From Bacteriovorax sp037444575 (GTDB taxonomy: Bacteria; Bdellovibrionota; Bacteriovoracia; Bacteriovoracales; Bacteriovoracaceae): a DNA stretch of 64,000 nt. Below, piece by piece: positions 25,675 through 34,792 of the stretch; within the stretch, counting starts at the first letter, position 1, and every line of letters starts with the position of its first letter. The notes beneath the pieces were generated by a model. The model saw nothing but the letters and a program-made list of their open reading frames with translations, was not told the origin of the DNA and made no database searches. The position numbers were made by a program, and so were the translations under genes. The stretch lies in contig JBBIME010000010.1 of assembly GCA_037444575.1 (NCBI GenBank), forward strand, positions 124,001 through 188,000, read 5' to 3'.

Positions 25675-28341
25675 ATGACAACAAAATGGGTATATCTCTT
25701 TAGCAGGGAATTGACTGAAGGGAACAAAGACATGAAGGATCTTCTTGGTGGTAAAGGGGCCAATCTCGCAGAGATGTGCTCACTAAAACTGGCCGTTCCT
25801 CCTGGGTTTACCGTAACGACAGAAGCATGTCTTGATTACGAAAAAGCTGGAAAGGAAATCAACAAAGAAGTTCGCGAACAAGTTTTAAAGTCTATCACTG
25901 AAACTGAAAAACTCACTGGAAAGAAATTCGGAGACAATGCCAATCCTCTTCTTTTCTCTGTTCGTTCAGGAGCTCGCGCTTCAATGCCGGGAATGATGGA
26001 TACAGTTTTAAATCTTGGACTCAATGATCAATCAGTTTTGGGTCTAGCGAAGCTTACTAATAACGAGAGATTTGCTTGGGATTCATATAGAAGATTTATC
26101 CAGATGTACGCTAACGTCGTAATGGATTTCAATGTTTCTCTTCTTGAATCAACTCTTGAAGATTTAAAAGAAGCTCGCGGAGTTCATGAAGACACAAAGC
26201 TTACGGCAACTGATTTAAAAGAACTTGTTAATGTTTATAAAAAAATTATCTTAGAAGAAAGTGGTGAATCGTTCCCGACTGAACCTATGGAGCAGTTGTG
26301 GAGAGCGATCGCTGCTGTATTTAATTCTTGGAATAATCCACGCGCGATTAAGTATCGTGAAATTTACGACATCCCTCATAGCTGGGGAACAGCAGTCAAT
26401 GTTCAATCAATGGTTTTTGGAAATATGGGGGATGATTGTGCAACTGGTGTGTGTTTCACTCGCGATCCATCAACTGGAGAGAAAAAATTCTTCGGTGAGT
26501 ATTTGATCAATGCTCAAGGTGAAGATGTTGTTGCAGGAATTAGAACTCCACAACCGATCAATGATTTTTCTAAGAATGAATCAAATAAAAATTTTAAAAC
26601 TCTAGAGCAGGCAATGCCTGAAGCTTTCAAGGAACTAACAGAAGTTTATCAGAAACTTGAAGGTCACTATAAGGACATGCAGGATATCGAGTTTACAATT
26701 GAAAATAAAAAACTCTATATCCTTCAAACACGAAATGGAAAAAGAACAGCAGCTGCTGGAATTAAGATCGCAGTTGATTTGGTTAGCGAAGGCATTCTGA
26801 CAAAACAGGAAGCGCTTTTAAGAATCAACCCAGAAGATTTAAACCAACTTCTTCACCCAAGACTTGACCCTAAAGCTAAAAAGATAATTATTGCTAAAGG
26901 TCTTCCTGCTAGCCCTGGAGCTGGAGCTGGTATTATCGCGTTTACATCTGAACACGCTCACTCTTTATCTGAAGCAGGTAAAAAAGTAATTCTTGTTCGC
27001 CAAGAAACTTCTCCAGAAGACATCGCAGGAATGGTTGCCTCTCAAGGGATCTTAACAGCTCGTGGAGGTATGACGAGTCACGCAGCTGTTGTTGCTCGCG
27101 GGATGGGAAAACCATGTGTCGCTGGATGTTCTTCTCTCATCATCGATTACGCTGCGGGAACTTTAACTGTAGACGGAAAGAGATTCAAAGAAGGCGATTC
27201 GCTTACAATTGATGGAGCTACAGGAGAAGTTATTGAAGGAATCGTTCCAACAATCGATGCTGTTATCACTGATGATTTTGCGACATTTATGAAATGGGCA
27301 GATGAATTCAGACGCCTAGGTGTAAGAACAAATGCTGATACTCCTGATGATTCAAAAGTTGCGGTGAAGTTTGGAGCTCAAGGAATTGGACTTTGTAGAA
27401 CTGAGCATATGTTCTTTGAAAAAGATCGTATCTTAGCTGTTCGAGAAATGATTTTTGCAAACACACTTAAAGATAGAGAAACGGCACTAGCTAAAATTCT
27501 TCCTTATCAAAGAGAAGATTTCGTAGGGATCTTTACAGTATTAAATGGTCTTCCTGTTAATATTCGTCTTCTCGATCCACCTCTACATGAGTTCTTGCCT
27601 CATTCTCATGAAGATAAAAAGGAATTGGCAGACAGTTTACGCCTTGATTTGAAAACGATTGAAAGCCGAGGAGATCAGCTTCATGAGTTTAACCCAATGC
27701 TTGGTCATAGAGGATGTAGACTTGGTGTAACTTTCCCTGAAATTTATCGCATGCAAATTCAAGCGATCATTGAGGCTGCCCTAATTTGCGCTGATAAGGG
27801 AGTGACTGTTCTTCCTGAAATCATGATTCCTTTGGTTGCGCTTGAAGGAGAGCTAACACTTTTAAAAGAAGAAGCGATTGCTGAAATCGAGCGAATCTTT
27901 AAAGAGAAAGGCAAAAAAATTAAATACAAAATTGGAACAATGATTGAGCTTCCAAGAGCGGCCATCATGGCAGGCCAAATCGGGCGTCATGCAGAGTTCT
28001 TCTCGTTTGGAACAAATGATTTAACTCAAACCACTTTTGGTCTATCGCGCGACGATGCTGGAAAATTTTTGCCAGAGTATGTTTCAAAAACTCTTGTTCC
28101 AAATGACCCATTTGTGTCTATTGATCAAGACGGTGTTGGATTCTTAATGAAGCACGCAGTAGCTGAAGGAAGAAAAGTGAATCCAGATATGCATTTTGGA
28201 ATTTGTGGAGAGCACGGAGGAGAGCCTAAATCGATTGAGTTCTGTCACAAGATTGGACTTGATTACGTATCTTGTTCGCCTTACCGAGTGCCAATTGCAA
28301 GACTGGCAGCAGCTCAAGCAGCGATCAGAAATACAAAATAA
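25675..28341 (+). CDS. ppdK: Pyruvate, phosphate dikinase
   Basis: 888 residues, full length for the bacterial enzyme. ATP-grasp N-terminal domain (KDLLGGKGANLAEMCSL start, GARASMPGMMDT loop), central phospho-histidine domain with GGMTSHAAVVARGMGKPCVAG (His near 469; in two parts), and a TIM-barrel C-terminus ending with the catalytic Cys in GICGEHGGEP (near 843). Interconverts pyruvate, ATP and Pi with PEP, AMP and PPi, used in gluconeogenesis or glycolysis. Ribosome site AGGAG precedes the ATG. Followed by a terminator. Confidence 0.96.
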   Translation: MTTKWVYLFSRELTEGNKDMKDLLGGKGANLAEMCSLKLAVPPGFTVTTEACLDYEKAGKEINKEVREQVLKSITETEKLTGKKFGDNANPLLFSVRSGARASMPGMMDTVLNLGLNDQSVLGLAKLTNNERFAWDSYRRFIQMYANVVMDFNVSLLESTLEDLKEARGVHEDTKLTATDLKELVNVYKKIILEESGESFPTEPMEQLWRAIAAVFNSWNNPRAIKYREIYDIPHSWGTAVNVQSMVFGNMGDDCATGVCFTRDPSTGEKKFFGEYLINAQGEDVVAGIRTPQPINDFSKNESNKNFKTLEQAMPEAFKELTEVYQKLEGHYKDMQDIEFTIENKKLYILQTRNGKRTAAAGIKIAVDLVSEGILTKQEALLRINPEDLNQLLHPRLDPKAKKIIIAKGLPASPGAGAGIIAFTSEHAHSLSEAGKKVILVRQETSPEDIAGMVASQGILTARGGMTSHAAVVARGMGKPCVAGCSSLIIDYAAGTLTVDGKRFKEGDSLTIDGATGEVIEGIVPTIDAVITDDFATFMKWADEFRRLGVRTNADTPDDSKVAVKFGAQGIGLCRTEHMFFEKDRILAVREMIFANTLKDRETALAKILPYQREDFVGIFTVLNGLPVNIRLLDPPLHEFLPHSHEDKKELADSLRLDLKTIESRGDQLHEFNPMLGHRGCRLGVTFPEIYRMQIQAIIEAALICADKGVTVLPEIMIPLVALEGELTLLKEEAIAEIERIFKEKGKKIKYKIGTMIELPRAAIMAGQIGRHAEFFSFGTNDLTQTTFGLSRDDAGKFLPEYVSKTLVPNDPFVSIDQDGVGFLMKHAVAEGRKVNPDMHFGICGEHGGEPKSIEFCHKIGLDYVSCSPYRVPIARLAAAQAAIRNTK

Positions 28342-28346
28342 TTTTA

Positions 28347-28373
28347 AAGGCTCCAGAGATGGGGCCTTTTTTT
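28347..28373 (+). terminator. Intrinsic terminator after ppdK
   Basis: AAGGCTCC (28347-28354) pairs with GGGGCCTT (28361-28368), one T-G wobble, loop of six bases, followed by five more T. It begins six bases after the ppdK stop. Confidence 0.85.
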
Positions 28374-28502
28374 CCAGATACTTATGTAAAACTACTCATT
28401 GTGCACTGTTGCATCTTTTGCAAAAAGCTCCATTATTTCCCTCGATTATTAACGAATAAGAAGATAAAAGAGCCCATTGAAATTTCTTAAGGGTGGCAAG
28501 CA

Positions 28503-29924
28503 ATGAAATCATGGGTAATTCTATTCTCTCTTATTCTAACTAGCTCGATGCTCGCTTATGCAGATAGCGACAGTGATATACAAAGAGTACCTGGCAAAGT
28601 GGAATGTAATACCGAGGTTATGAGATGTACTTATACCGCTCAAAATTTAACGGCCAAAGATCTAGTTGCTAGAATCAATGCAGTCATTTTTCCTGGAAGT
28701 ATCCTTTCTCCTTCTGAAGGATACATCAATATTGAAAACTTAAAGAAAATTAACTTCTATTTTACGAATGAAGCTCTAATGCAAAGATTTATCAATTTAA
28801 TTCCTCTAATGGATGTCATTGATGACTTTTCTCCTGTGAGCTTAGTGCAATTAACGACGGAAATTTATTCATTATCTAATGCAGGTTTTACTGAGCTTCA
28901 GGCCCAGCTTACTGCAACTGAAAATAATCCGGCCACAGACATTGCGACCTCAATCATTACTTCCATTAGCGGAACAGCTGGAATGGGTCTTAAAATTGGA
29001 ACCAATTTTCTAAGCTCCGTTCTTGGATCTAAAAAAGTAAAAGAAGAAAGTTCAATGGTAACAACTGTTACTCAGTTAATTCCAAATATGGCGGGGATCA
29101 ACTTCTCTCATGGTTCAAAAATTTATATTTCACCAACTGCCGGAGTTGTTAAAGATGAATTTGCTGGATTAAATATCAATGGGACTGTTTCAATTTCTGC
29201 CAGCGATTCTGATCTGGTATTAGTTAAGGATTATGCGTTCTCTTATGGAGTTTTAATTCCTGCTGATGTTACGACTAAAAATGACACTGTTAATATCCTT
29301 AGTATCTCAAATCCACAGCTATATTTAGTAAGAGGTGTATCAAGCTTGATAGTAAGCTCTCTGAGTACTAAAGATTCTACAAAAACTGAATACTCAGCTT
29401 TGAACTTTGGGAAAAGCAAAGAAAAAATGATGAGCAAAATAATGGTCGTCACAAGAGCAGAGTCGATTGGCTTCAAAGAATATATTCAGGATATGAAGAA
29501 AATAAGAACACTTGATTTACATCGTGAATTTACTCAAGACGAAAAAGATCATTTTCCAAACGATGAAGTTAATATGGAAGATTTATTAAACCACATTAAA
29601 CCATATTCGTTTTTCTCAACGTCTGGAGACAGAATCTTGGGATTCACTCTTGATAAGAAAGACGCTCGAGTTAGCAACATCAATAAAAATATTGAAATCA
29701 GCATAAAGAGTGGAGGTTTTTTCTCTCCAGGAAGCTTAAAACAAAAAACAATTCTTTCTGTTGAAAATCTAATGTTGAGTGGAATTAAGTTTGATTCCCT
29801 TTCATCAAAAGACATCGATAAAACTAAAGTAAAAATTACTGTAAAGCTAAAACCTTTCAATGCAAATGGTGGAGTGACTAAGGTCCTCTATTACAACCCA
29901 GAAACTAATAAATTTATCGAGTAG
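28503..29924 (+). CDS. Unknown secreted protein, possible secretin-like domains
   Basis: 473 residues with a signal peptide (about 1-20, ending AYA). Two cysteines near 35 and 42 sit at the mature N-terminus. Residues about 45-125 look like a small secretin-type N-domain (LTAKDLVARINAVIFPGSI, then a run ending FINLIPLMDVIDD), followed by a strand PVSLVQLTTEIYSLSNAGF that resembles the entry into a secretin C-domain; the rest is Ser/Asn/Thr-rich and beta-like. The VPxLG-type secretin motifs are absent, so this is weak. First of three tightly spaced genes of secreted proteins. Function unknown. Confidence 0.6.
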   Translation: MKSWVILFSLILTSSMLAYADSDSDIQRVPGKVECNTEVMRCTYTAQNLTAKDLVARINAVIFPGSILSPSEGYINIENLKKINFYFTNEALMQRFINLIPLMDVIDDFSPVSLVQLTTEIYSLSNAGFTELQAQLTATENNPATDIATSIITSISGTAGMGLKIGTNFLSSVLGSKKVKEESSMVTTVTQLIPNMAGINFSHGSKIYISPTAGVVKDEFAGLNINGTVSISASDSDLVLVKDYAFSYGVLIPADVTTKNDTVNILSISNPQLYLVRGVSSLIVSSLSTKDSTKTEYSALNFGKSKEKMMSKIMVVTRAESIGFKEYIQDMKKIRTLDLHREFTQDEKDHFPNDEVNMEDLLNHIKPYSFFSTSGDRILGFTLDKKDARVSNINKNIEISIKSGGFFSPGSLKQKTILSVENLMLSGIKFDSLSSKDIDKTKVKITVKLKPFNANGGVTKVLYYNPETNKFIE

Positions 29925-29929
29925 TTTTT

Positions 29930-30934
29930 ATGAAGTGGTTGCTTCTTCTTTTAATCCCAATACTATCAGTGAAGGCAGAAACAATTCCTCTGCCTTCTTC
30001 TGTTTTGGGAGTTGACGATATTATCGAAGAATTCAGAGGTCAGCTCTCTACTAAGTTCAATGATCTTGGAAAAAATTACATCACAAGAATTGTAGATCAA
30101 AGTGTAAGTTTTTTAAGTACAAATCCATACAGCTGTAATGGTGTTGTTAATAATCCCAATGCCGTTTTGACAACGCTTCAATATTTTTACAAGAAAACAG
30201 ATACGGAACTTGTAGAGAAATCCAAATACACAGGTTGCAATGGAGAAATCTCACTGGTTGAAGATGTTGTTACAAGGGGAACAAATCTTAACCCATTGAA
30301 GTTTTCAGATTTTATTCGAGGCAAGAGAAGTTTTGATTTAGCAGATGGTGAAAATTATCGCTTGTATCAAGCAACGAATTCTGACGGTGAAGAGATTTTT
30401 AAGGTTCTAATTCAAAAAAACAATAATTCAAAATTAGTTCAGTTCTTTATTACTGGGCAAAAATTTTTAACAATGAACTATGATTATGCTCAGGATTCAA
30501 CAAGACTGACACTCACTTTTTATGGTTTCAATGTAACATATGCCCGCAAATATGCTTCATGGAATATGAAAATGGATTTCACTCCATATAAAAGCACTGT
30601 TTATGTTTCGAAAAATTCTGGAAACCAAGCCGTGTATCTAGATAATGATGGAAAACAAATTTCACTTCTAAATTTTTTAAATGGTTTCACTAACCAAATA
30701 ATGAACACCCCAATTAAACTGCTCTATGGAATTTTTGCTTATCATAATTACTACTTTCCAGAGACACAGGCGACACAAACAGGGGCCCAGAGTCAAAAAA
30801 TGCTTGAGGAATTAAGAATTGCTCAGAACAGATTATTAACTAATACCGAGTTAAACTTAGTAAAAATGCTTCTTCAGGATTATATTAATGCTCTTGAAAA
30901 AGGGCTCATTATCGATAACAGGCCAAAGCAATAA
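29930..30934 (+). CDS. Unknown secreted protein
   Basis: 334 residues with a signal peptide (MKWLLLLLIPILSVKA). Mature region beta-rich with many Tyr, Asn, Phe; two cysteines near 63 and 95 could be a disulfide. No family recognised. The C-terminal part (NFLNGFTNQIMNTPIKLLYG, near 245-264) has faint likeness to the end of the next gene product. Spaced 5 bases from the gene before and overlapping by one base with the next, so one operon. Confidence 0.6.
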   Translation: MKWLLLLLIPILSVKAETIPLPSSVLGVDDIIEEFRGQLSTKFNDLGKNYITRIVDQSVSFLSTNPYSCNGVVNNPNAVLTTLQYFYKKTDTELVEKSKYTGCNGEISLVEDVVTRGTNLNPLKFSDFIRGKRSFDLADGENYRLYQATNSDGEEIFKVLIQKNNNSKLVQFFITGQKFLTMNYDYAQDSTRLTLTFYGFNVTYARKYASWNMKMDFTPYKSTVYVSKNSGNQAVYLDNDGKQISLLNFLNGFTNQIMNTPIKLLYGIFAYHNYYFPETQATQTGAQSQKMLEELRIAQNRLLTNTELNLVKMLLQDYINALEKGLIIDNRPKQ

Positions 30935-31716
30935 TGAAGTTTATTTTTGTTTTCTTGTTTTGCTTTTCTGTTTTTGCTCAAAGTCCAGAAGATCTTGGAT
31001 CTAATTACCCTGGATTTCACGATTATGAAGCAACCGCTTTCTCCGGGATTAGAACTTACTTTAGAAATTTATTTCAAAATAGTTATACTATTAGCGATAT
31101 CAATGGAATCAAAACTATTGTCGTTTTAAATGCAGATCAAACTGAAGCTTTAAAAGTAAATGCTAAAATTGAAAGAATAACAAACGGAAATTTATTTTCC
31201 GAATCAGTCATCTATGCTCTTCCAAGTGGAAAAGTATTTGATTATACCCTAACGCGAGAAGTTCATTCTTTAAAACCTCTAAATGATTTGGATCTTTTAA
31301 TGTTTAAATTTGAAGATGATGATCAGCTCACTCACTATGAGATTTCATCAAAAGCTTTAGGTTTTGTTTTTCATAGAGAAAAAAATGAAAAACAGGAGAA
31401 GGCTTACTTTAATCTTTCTTTTATGGAATACACGATAGAAATTGATACAGCGGTAAATGCAAAAGATGTAACTCGCGAGTACCTTTATTTTTATAAATAT
31501 TTGCCATTCCCTCAAAGTCAATTAACTGTAAAAGTAACTGAGGCCCAAGGATCATGGGGGGGGCTTCAATACACCCACTATGGCAGAGCCGATGGAGCGA
31601 GAGAGTTAACCCCTCAACAATTTTTTAGTGGTCTTAATGCTGGAGCTGGACCTCTTTATGCCTGTGTTGAAATTTTTCCGGAAGTCTTATACGGAATAGG
31701 TTTTCCTAGATTCTAA
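30934..31716 (+). CDS. Unknown secreted protein, third of operon
   Basis: 260 residues, signal peptide MKFIFVFLFCFSVFA. The mature part is beta-rich and aromatic, ending in GAGPLYACVEIFPEVLYG. No recognised domain. TAATG overlap with the preceding gene shows translational coupling. The phrase FFSGLNAG...LYG echoes FLNGF...LLYG of the previous protein, so the two may be distant paralogues. Envelope location inferred from the signal peptide. Confidence 0.58.
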   Translation: MKFIFVFLFCFSVFAQSPEDLGSNYPGFHDYEATAFSGIRTYFRNLFQNSYTISDINGIKTIVVLNADQTEALKVNAKIERITNGNLFSESVIYALPSGKVFDYTLTREVHSLKPLNDLDLLMFKFEDDDQLTHYEISSKALGFVFHREKNEKQEKAYFNLSFMEYTIEIDTAVNAKDVTREYLYFYKYLPFPQSQLTVKVTEAQGSWGGLQYTHYGRADGARELTPQQFFSGLNAGAGPLYACVEIFPEVLYGIGFPRF

Positions 31717-31736
31717 ATCTTCGTTATAATCTTGAT

Positions 31737-32642
31737 ATGGAAAAATTAAAAAAATTAAGTCTAGAACTTTTGTCGATTCAGCATTTCGACAGTCTAGCTG
31801 TTGGAGTTATCGATTTTAAGAATAAATCATTTGATTCGTTTGAAATGCAAGCTGAGGTTTTTAGCTCGAAGCCATACCTATATTTTGATTTAGCTAGTGT
31901 TACGAAGCCTCTTACTCTTGCATCGGTGAGATTGAAGTATCCAGAACTCTTTGATGAAAAAATAATGCTTTTATTAAATCACAAGGCCGGTCTTCCTGTC
32001 GGAGGTCTTCTTTCTAAGAAAAAATGGAGAGAGGAATTATTGGGCTATGAAATAAAAGAATCCCCCTCTCTTTATTCTGACTATTCAGCCCTTCGGTGCA
32101 TGCTGGAGCTTGAAAAAAAATCAGGAAAAAAATTAGAAGAACTATGTTCATACTATTTTGATCGTGAGTTAGTTCATTGGAAGAAATTACCTGAAGATTC
32201 TTTTTCGCCAGAGTACGGAATTAGAAATAAAAAAATCGTATGCAAAGAAGTTCATGACAACAACTGTTTTAACATTGGTGAATTTGTGTCGCATGCTGGT
32301 CTCTTTGCAACTATTGATGGCCTCTGTCGCTCTCTTTTGAATCTAGAGAGAGAAACAAAAATGTTGGATCAGTTAAGCAATGCTTTTCCTTCTCAGAAGC
32401 AAGAGGATCGATTTATACTGGGATTTGATCGAGTTACTGATTTGGAAAATACACTTGCGGGAAAGGGTGCCTCTATGAAAACCTTTGGGCACTTGGGTTT
32501 TACGGGGACATCATTTTGGATTGATATTGAAAAAATGAGAGGATCTATCATTCTCACCAATGCCACTCAAACCTATTGGTATGATAAAGCAGGACTTAAT
32601 CATCTAAGAAAAACTCTTGGGTCCGCTATTTGGAATCTATAG
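31737..32642 (+). CDS. Serine beta-lactamase-fold hydrolase (class C-like)
   Basis: 301 residues without a signal peptide. The SXXK motif is Ser54-V-T-Lys57, the YSN-like element is YSDYS near 113-117, and the third-motif analogue is HLGFTGTSFW (about 262-271). The family spans class C beta-lactamases, DD-peptidases and esterases. No signal sequence means the enzyme is probably cytoplasmic, which is unusual for beta-lactamase and better for a hydrolase acting on recycled murein peptides or a small ester. It lies close to mpl. Substrate inferred only. Confidence 0.68.
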   Translation: MEKLKKLSLELLSIQHFDSLAVGVIDFKNKSFDSFEMQAEVFSSKPYLYFDLASVTKPLTLASVRLKYPELFDEKIMLLLNHKAGLPVGGLLSKKKWREELLGYEIKESPSLYSDYSALRCMLELEKKSGKKLEELCSYYFDRELVHWKKLPEDSFSPEYGIRNKKIVCKEVHDNNCFNIGEFVSHAGLFATIDGLCRSLLNLERETKMLDQLSNAFPSQKQEDRFILGFDRVTDLENTLAGKGASMKTFGHLGFTGTSFWIDIEKMRGSIILTNATQTYWYDKAGLNHLRKTLGSAIWNL

Positions 32643-33231
32643 TTAAATCCCTGATGATTTGCTTGCCAGGTTTTCCATCATCAGATTTTTCTTCAAGCTT
32701 AGTTATAAAGGGCATTCTTTTGGGATTATTTCTATTCCATACAACCAGTGTGTAATAATCAGAAGTGGGGGTCGCTAAAAATTCAGTGTTATCCGGCCCG
32801 ATAAAGTCGTAATTTCTTCTTAAATAATCAAATTCTTTTTCATGGGTAGGGTGAATGAAGAACTTGAAGTGAGCTTTACCACTAATCTTTAAACTGAGTT
32901 CATCGAGAACCCTTGCATCCTTTGTTTCAGGTAAAAGAAAATCAGAAATATTTTCCACTGGTATTAAAAAGTAGGAGAGAGGAAATTTGGGATTATTTTC
33001 TGGAGCAAATGCTTTATTTAAGTTTGAAGATGATGCAACTGTTCTCTTAAAGCTTTGCTCCTTACGAATATAATCTCGAAGCTCTCGTGATACCTCTTCA
33101 GATCCATCTAGTTTTTTTAGATGTTCAGACTCAACGAAATGGCTCACTTTTGGCGTCAGGTTTGCGGCCCTTTCACAGCCAGCAAGACTGTAGAAGATAA
33201 TTAAATAAACTAAAAGACTCAAGTTCTTCAT
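32626..33231 (-). CDS. Lipoprotein of unknown function
   Basis: 201 residues, lipobox LAGC with lipid-bearing Cys19. The mature part is charged and contains no recognised domain. It faces, and overlaps by 17 bases, the beta-lactamase-fold gene, and is divergent from mpl. A gap of 109 bases separates its start from the mpl start. Confidence 0.6.
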   Translation of the reverse strand: MKNLSLLVYLIIFYSLAGCERAANLTPKVSHFVESEHLKKLDGSEEVSRELRDYIRKEQSFKRTVASSSNLNKAFAPENNPKFPLSYFLIPVENISDFLLPETKDARVLDELSLKISGKAHFKFFIHPTHEKEFDYLRRNYDFIGPDNTEFLATPTSDYYTLVVWNRNNPKRMPFITKLEEKSDDGKPGKQIIRDLTIDSK

Positions 33232-33340
33232 AACATGACACCTCAGTTTTTTATCGGATATTTCAATTAGTTTTTTAGATATTAGAAAGGATATGTTAAA
33301 ATTTTTTGTCTACACATATGAATAACCAACGGATTTAATC

Positions 33341-34792
33341 ATGAATTTAGCCAATAAATTAGACTTCAATCAATTAAAGAAGCTCCAAAAAGATATTAAG
33401 AAAGTTTTTTTCTATCGCGTTTGCGGAACTGGTATGGGGGCAGCTGCTTGTCTTCTAAAAGAAAAAGGATATGAAGTGCATGGAGCAGATGCGAATTTTT
33501 ATCCCCCGATGAGCACGTATTTGGAGTCCACTGGAATTCCTCTTTATCAATTAAGTTCTATTACTCCTGAATTCTTAAAAACCTTTGATTTGATTGTCGT
33601 TGGAAACGTTATTCCTAACGGAGGCCCGGACGCAAAAATTATCGAAGAGCTTGGAGTTAAATTCGCTTCATTTCCAACATCGATAGGTGCACTTGTATTA
33701 AGTGACGTGAATGTTGTAGGGATTGCGGGAACTCATGGAAAGACAACAACAACATTTTTGGCCACGCAGGTGTTTGAAAAACTTGGAACAAATCCGGGAT
33801 ATCTCATTGGTGGTGTAATGGAAGAGCGTCCATCATCAAAACTTGGAAGTGGAAAATATTTTTTCATTGAATCAGATGAATATGACAGTGCGTACTTTGA
33901 AAAAATTTCTAAATTCAGATCTTATTCGTTAGATAATTTAATTTTAACGTCACTTGAATTTGACCACGCTGACATTTTTAATTCAGTTGAAGATATTAAG
34001 GCGCAATTTAGAGCGGCAATGCCTCATATCTCAAAAACATTTATCATGTCTGCCGATTATCTTGCTTCTCTTGAATTGTTTAATGAGTTCACTGACGGCG
34101 ATAAAAATCGTTGGATTAAATACGGTGAAAAATCTGAAATTGGTCCAAAAATATTAGAAGCTAATGAAAAAGGATCTCGTTTTCAATTAAAATTCAACAA
34201 AGAAGAATTAACTTTTGAAACAAACCTGATCGGTCGTCACAATATTCTGAATCTTTCAGCAGTTATTCTTTATGCTTTATCTGAAGGATTTAAACATGCA
34301 GAAATTTCAGAGGCCATCAAAGATTTAAAAATGGTTAAACGTCGTCAAGAAGTTCGAGGAAGCTACAAGGGAGCACTTATCATTGATGACTTTGCTCACC
34401 ACCCTCGCGCCGTTGAGTTAACTCTTGATGGAATTATTACAAAATACCCAAATAGAAAAGTTCACGTTATTATGGAGCCAAACTCGGCGACAGCTAGAAG
34501 TGCGATTTTTCAAAAAGAATTTACAGAATCGCTTTCGAGAGCTGCTTCTGTTATTTTTACTAAGCCAACAAGACCTACCAGTGTTAAAAATGTAGGTGAT
34601 CTTGATATTTATAAAATTATCGAATCAGTTAAAGCATCAGGACGCCCGGGAAGTGTTGTCGGAAATTTATCAGAGTTAATGATTGAAATTGAAAAAATTG
34701 CCAGTCCAGAGAACCTCATTCTTATTTTAAGCAATGGGACTTGTTTGGGGTTATGGGAATCTGAATTTGTAAAGAATCTAAAAAAAGAATGA
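33341..34792 (+). CDS. mpl: Murein tripeptide recycling ligase Mpl
   Basis: 483 residues. Mur-ligase fold: N-terminal domain with RVCGTGMGAAACLLKEKGYEVHGAD (about 27-51, in parts), ATP loop GIAGTHGKTTTTF (about 127-139), a central EFDHADIF motif and a C-terminal domain with IDDFAHHPRAV. The FFIESDEYDSAYFE block is characteristic of Mpl rather than MurC. It joins UDP-MurNAc to L-Ala-gamma-D-Glu-mDap released from murein. The substrate tripeptide implies diaminopimelate-type peptidoglycan. The next gene overlaps its last 4 bases. Confidence 0.88.
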   Translation: MNLANKLDFNQLKKLQKDIKKVFFYRVCGTGMGAAACLLKEKGYEVHGADANFYPPMSTYLESTGIPLYQLSSITPEFLKTFDLIVVGNVIPNGGPDAKIIEELGVKFASFPTSIGALVLSDVNVVGIAGTHGKTTTTFLATQVFEKLGTNPGYLIGGVMEERPSSKLGSGKYFFIESDEYDSAYFEKISKFRSYSLDNLILTSLEFDHADIFNSVEDIKAQFRAAMPHISKTFIMSADYLASLELFNEFTDGDKNRWIKYGEKSEIGPKILEANEKGSRFQLKFNKEELTFETNLIGRHNILNLSAVILYALSEGFKHAEISEAIKDLKMVKRRQEVRGSYKGALIIDDFAHHPRAVELTLDGIITKYPNRKVHVIMEPNSATARSAIFQKEFTESLSRAASVIFTKPTRPTSVKNVGDLDIYKIIESVKASGRPGSVVGNLSELMIEIEKIASPENLILILSNGTCLGLWESEFVKNLKKE

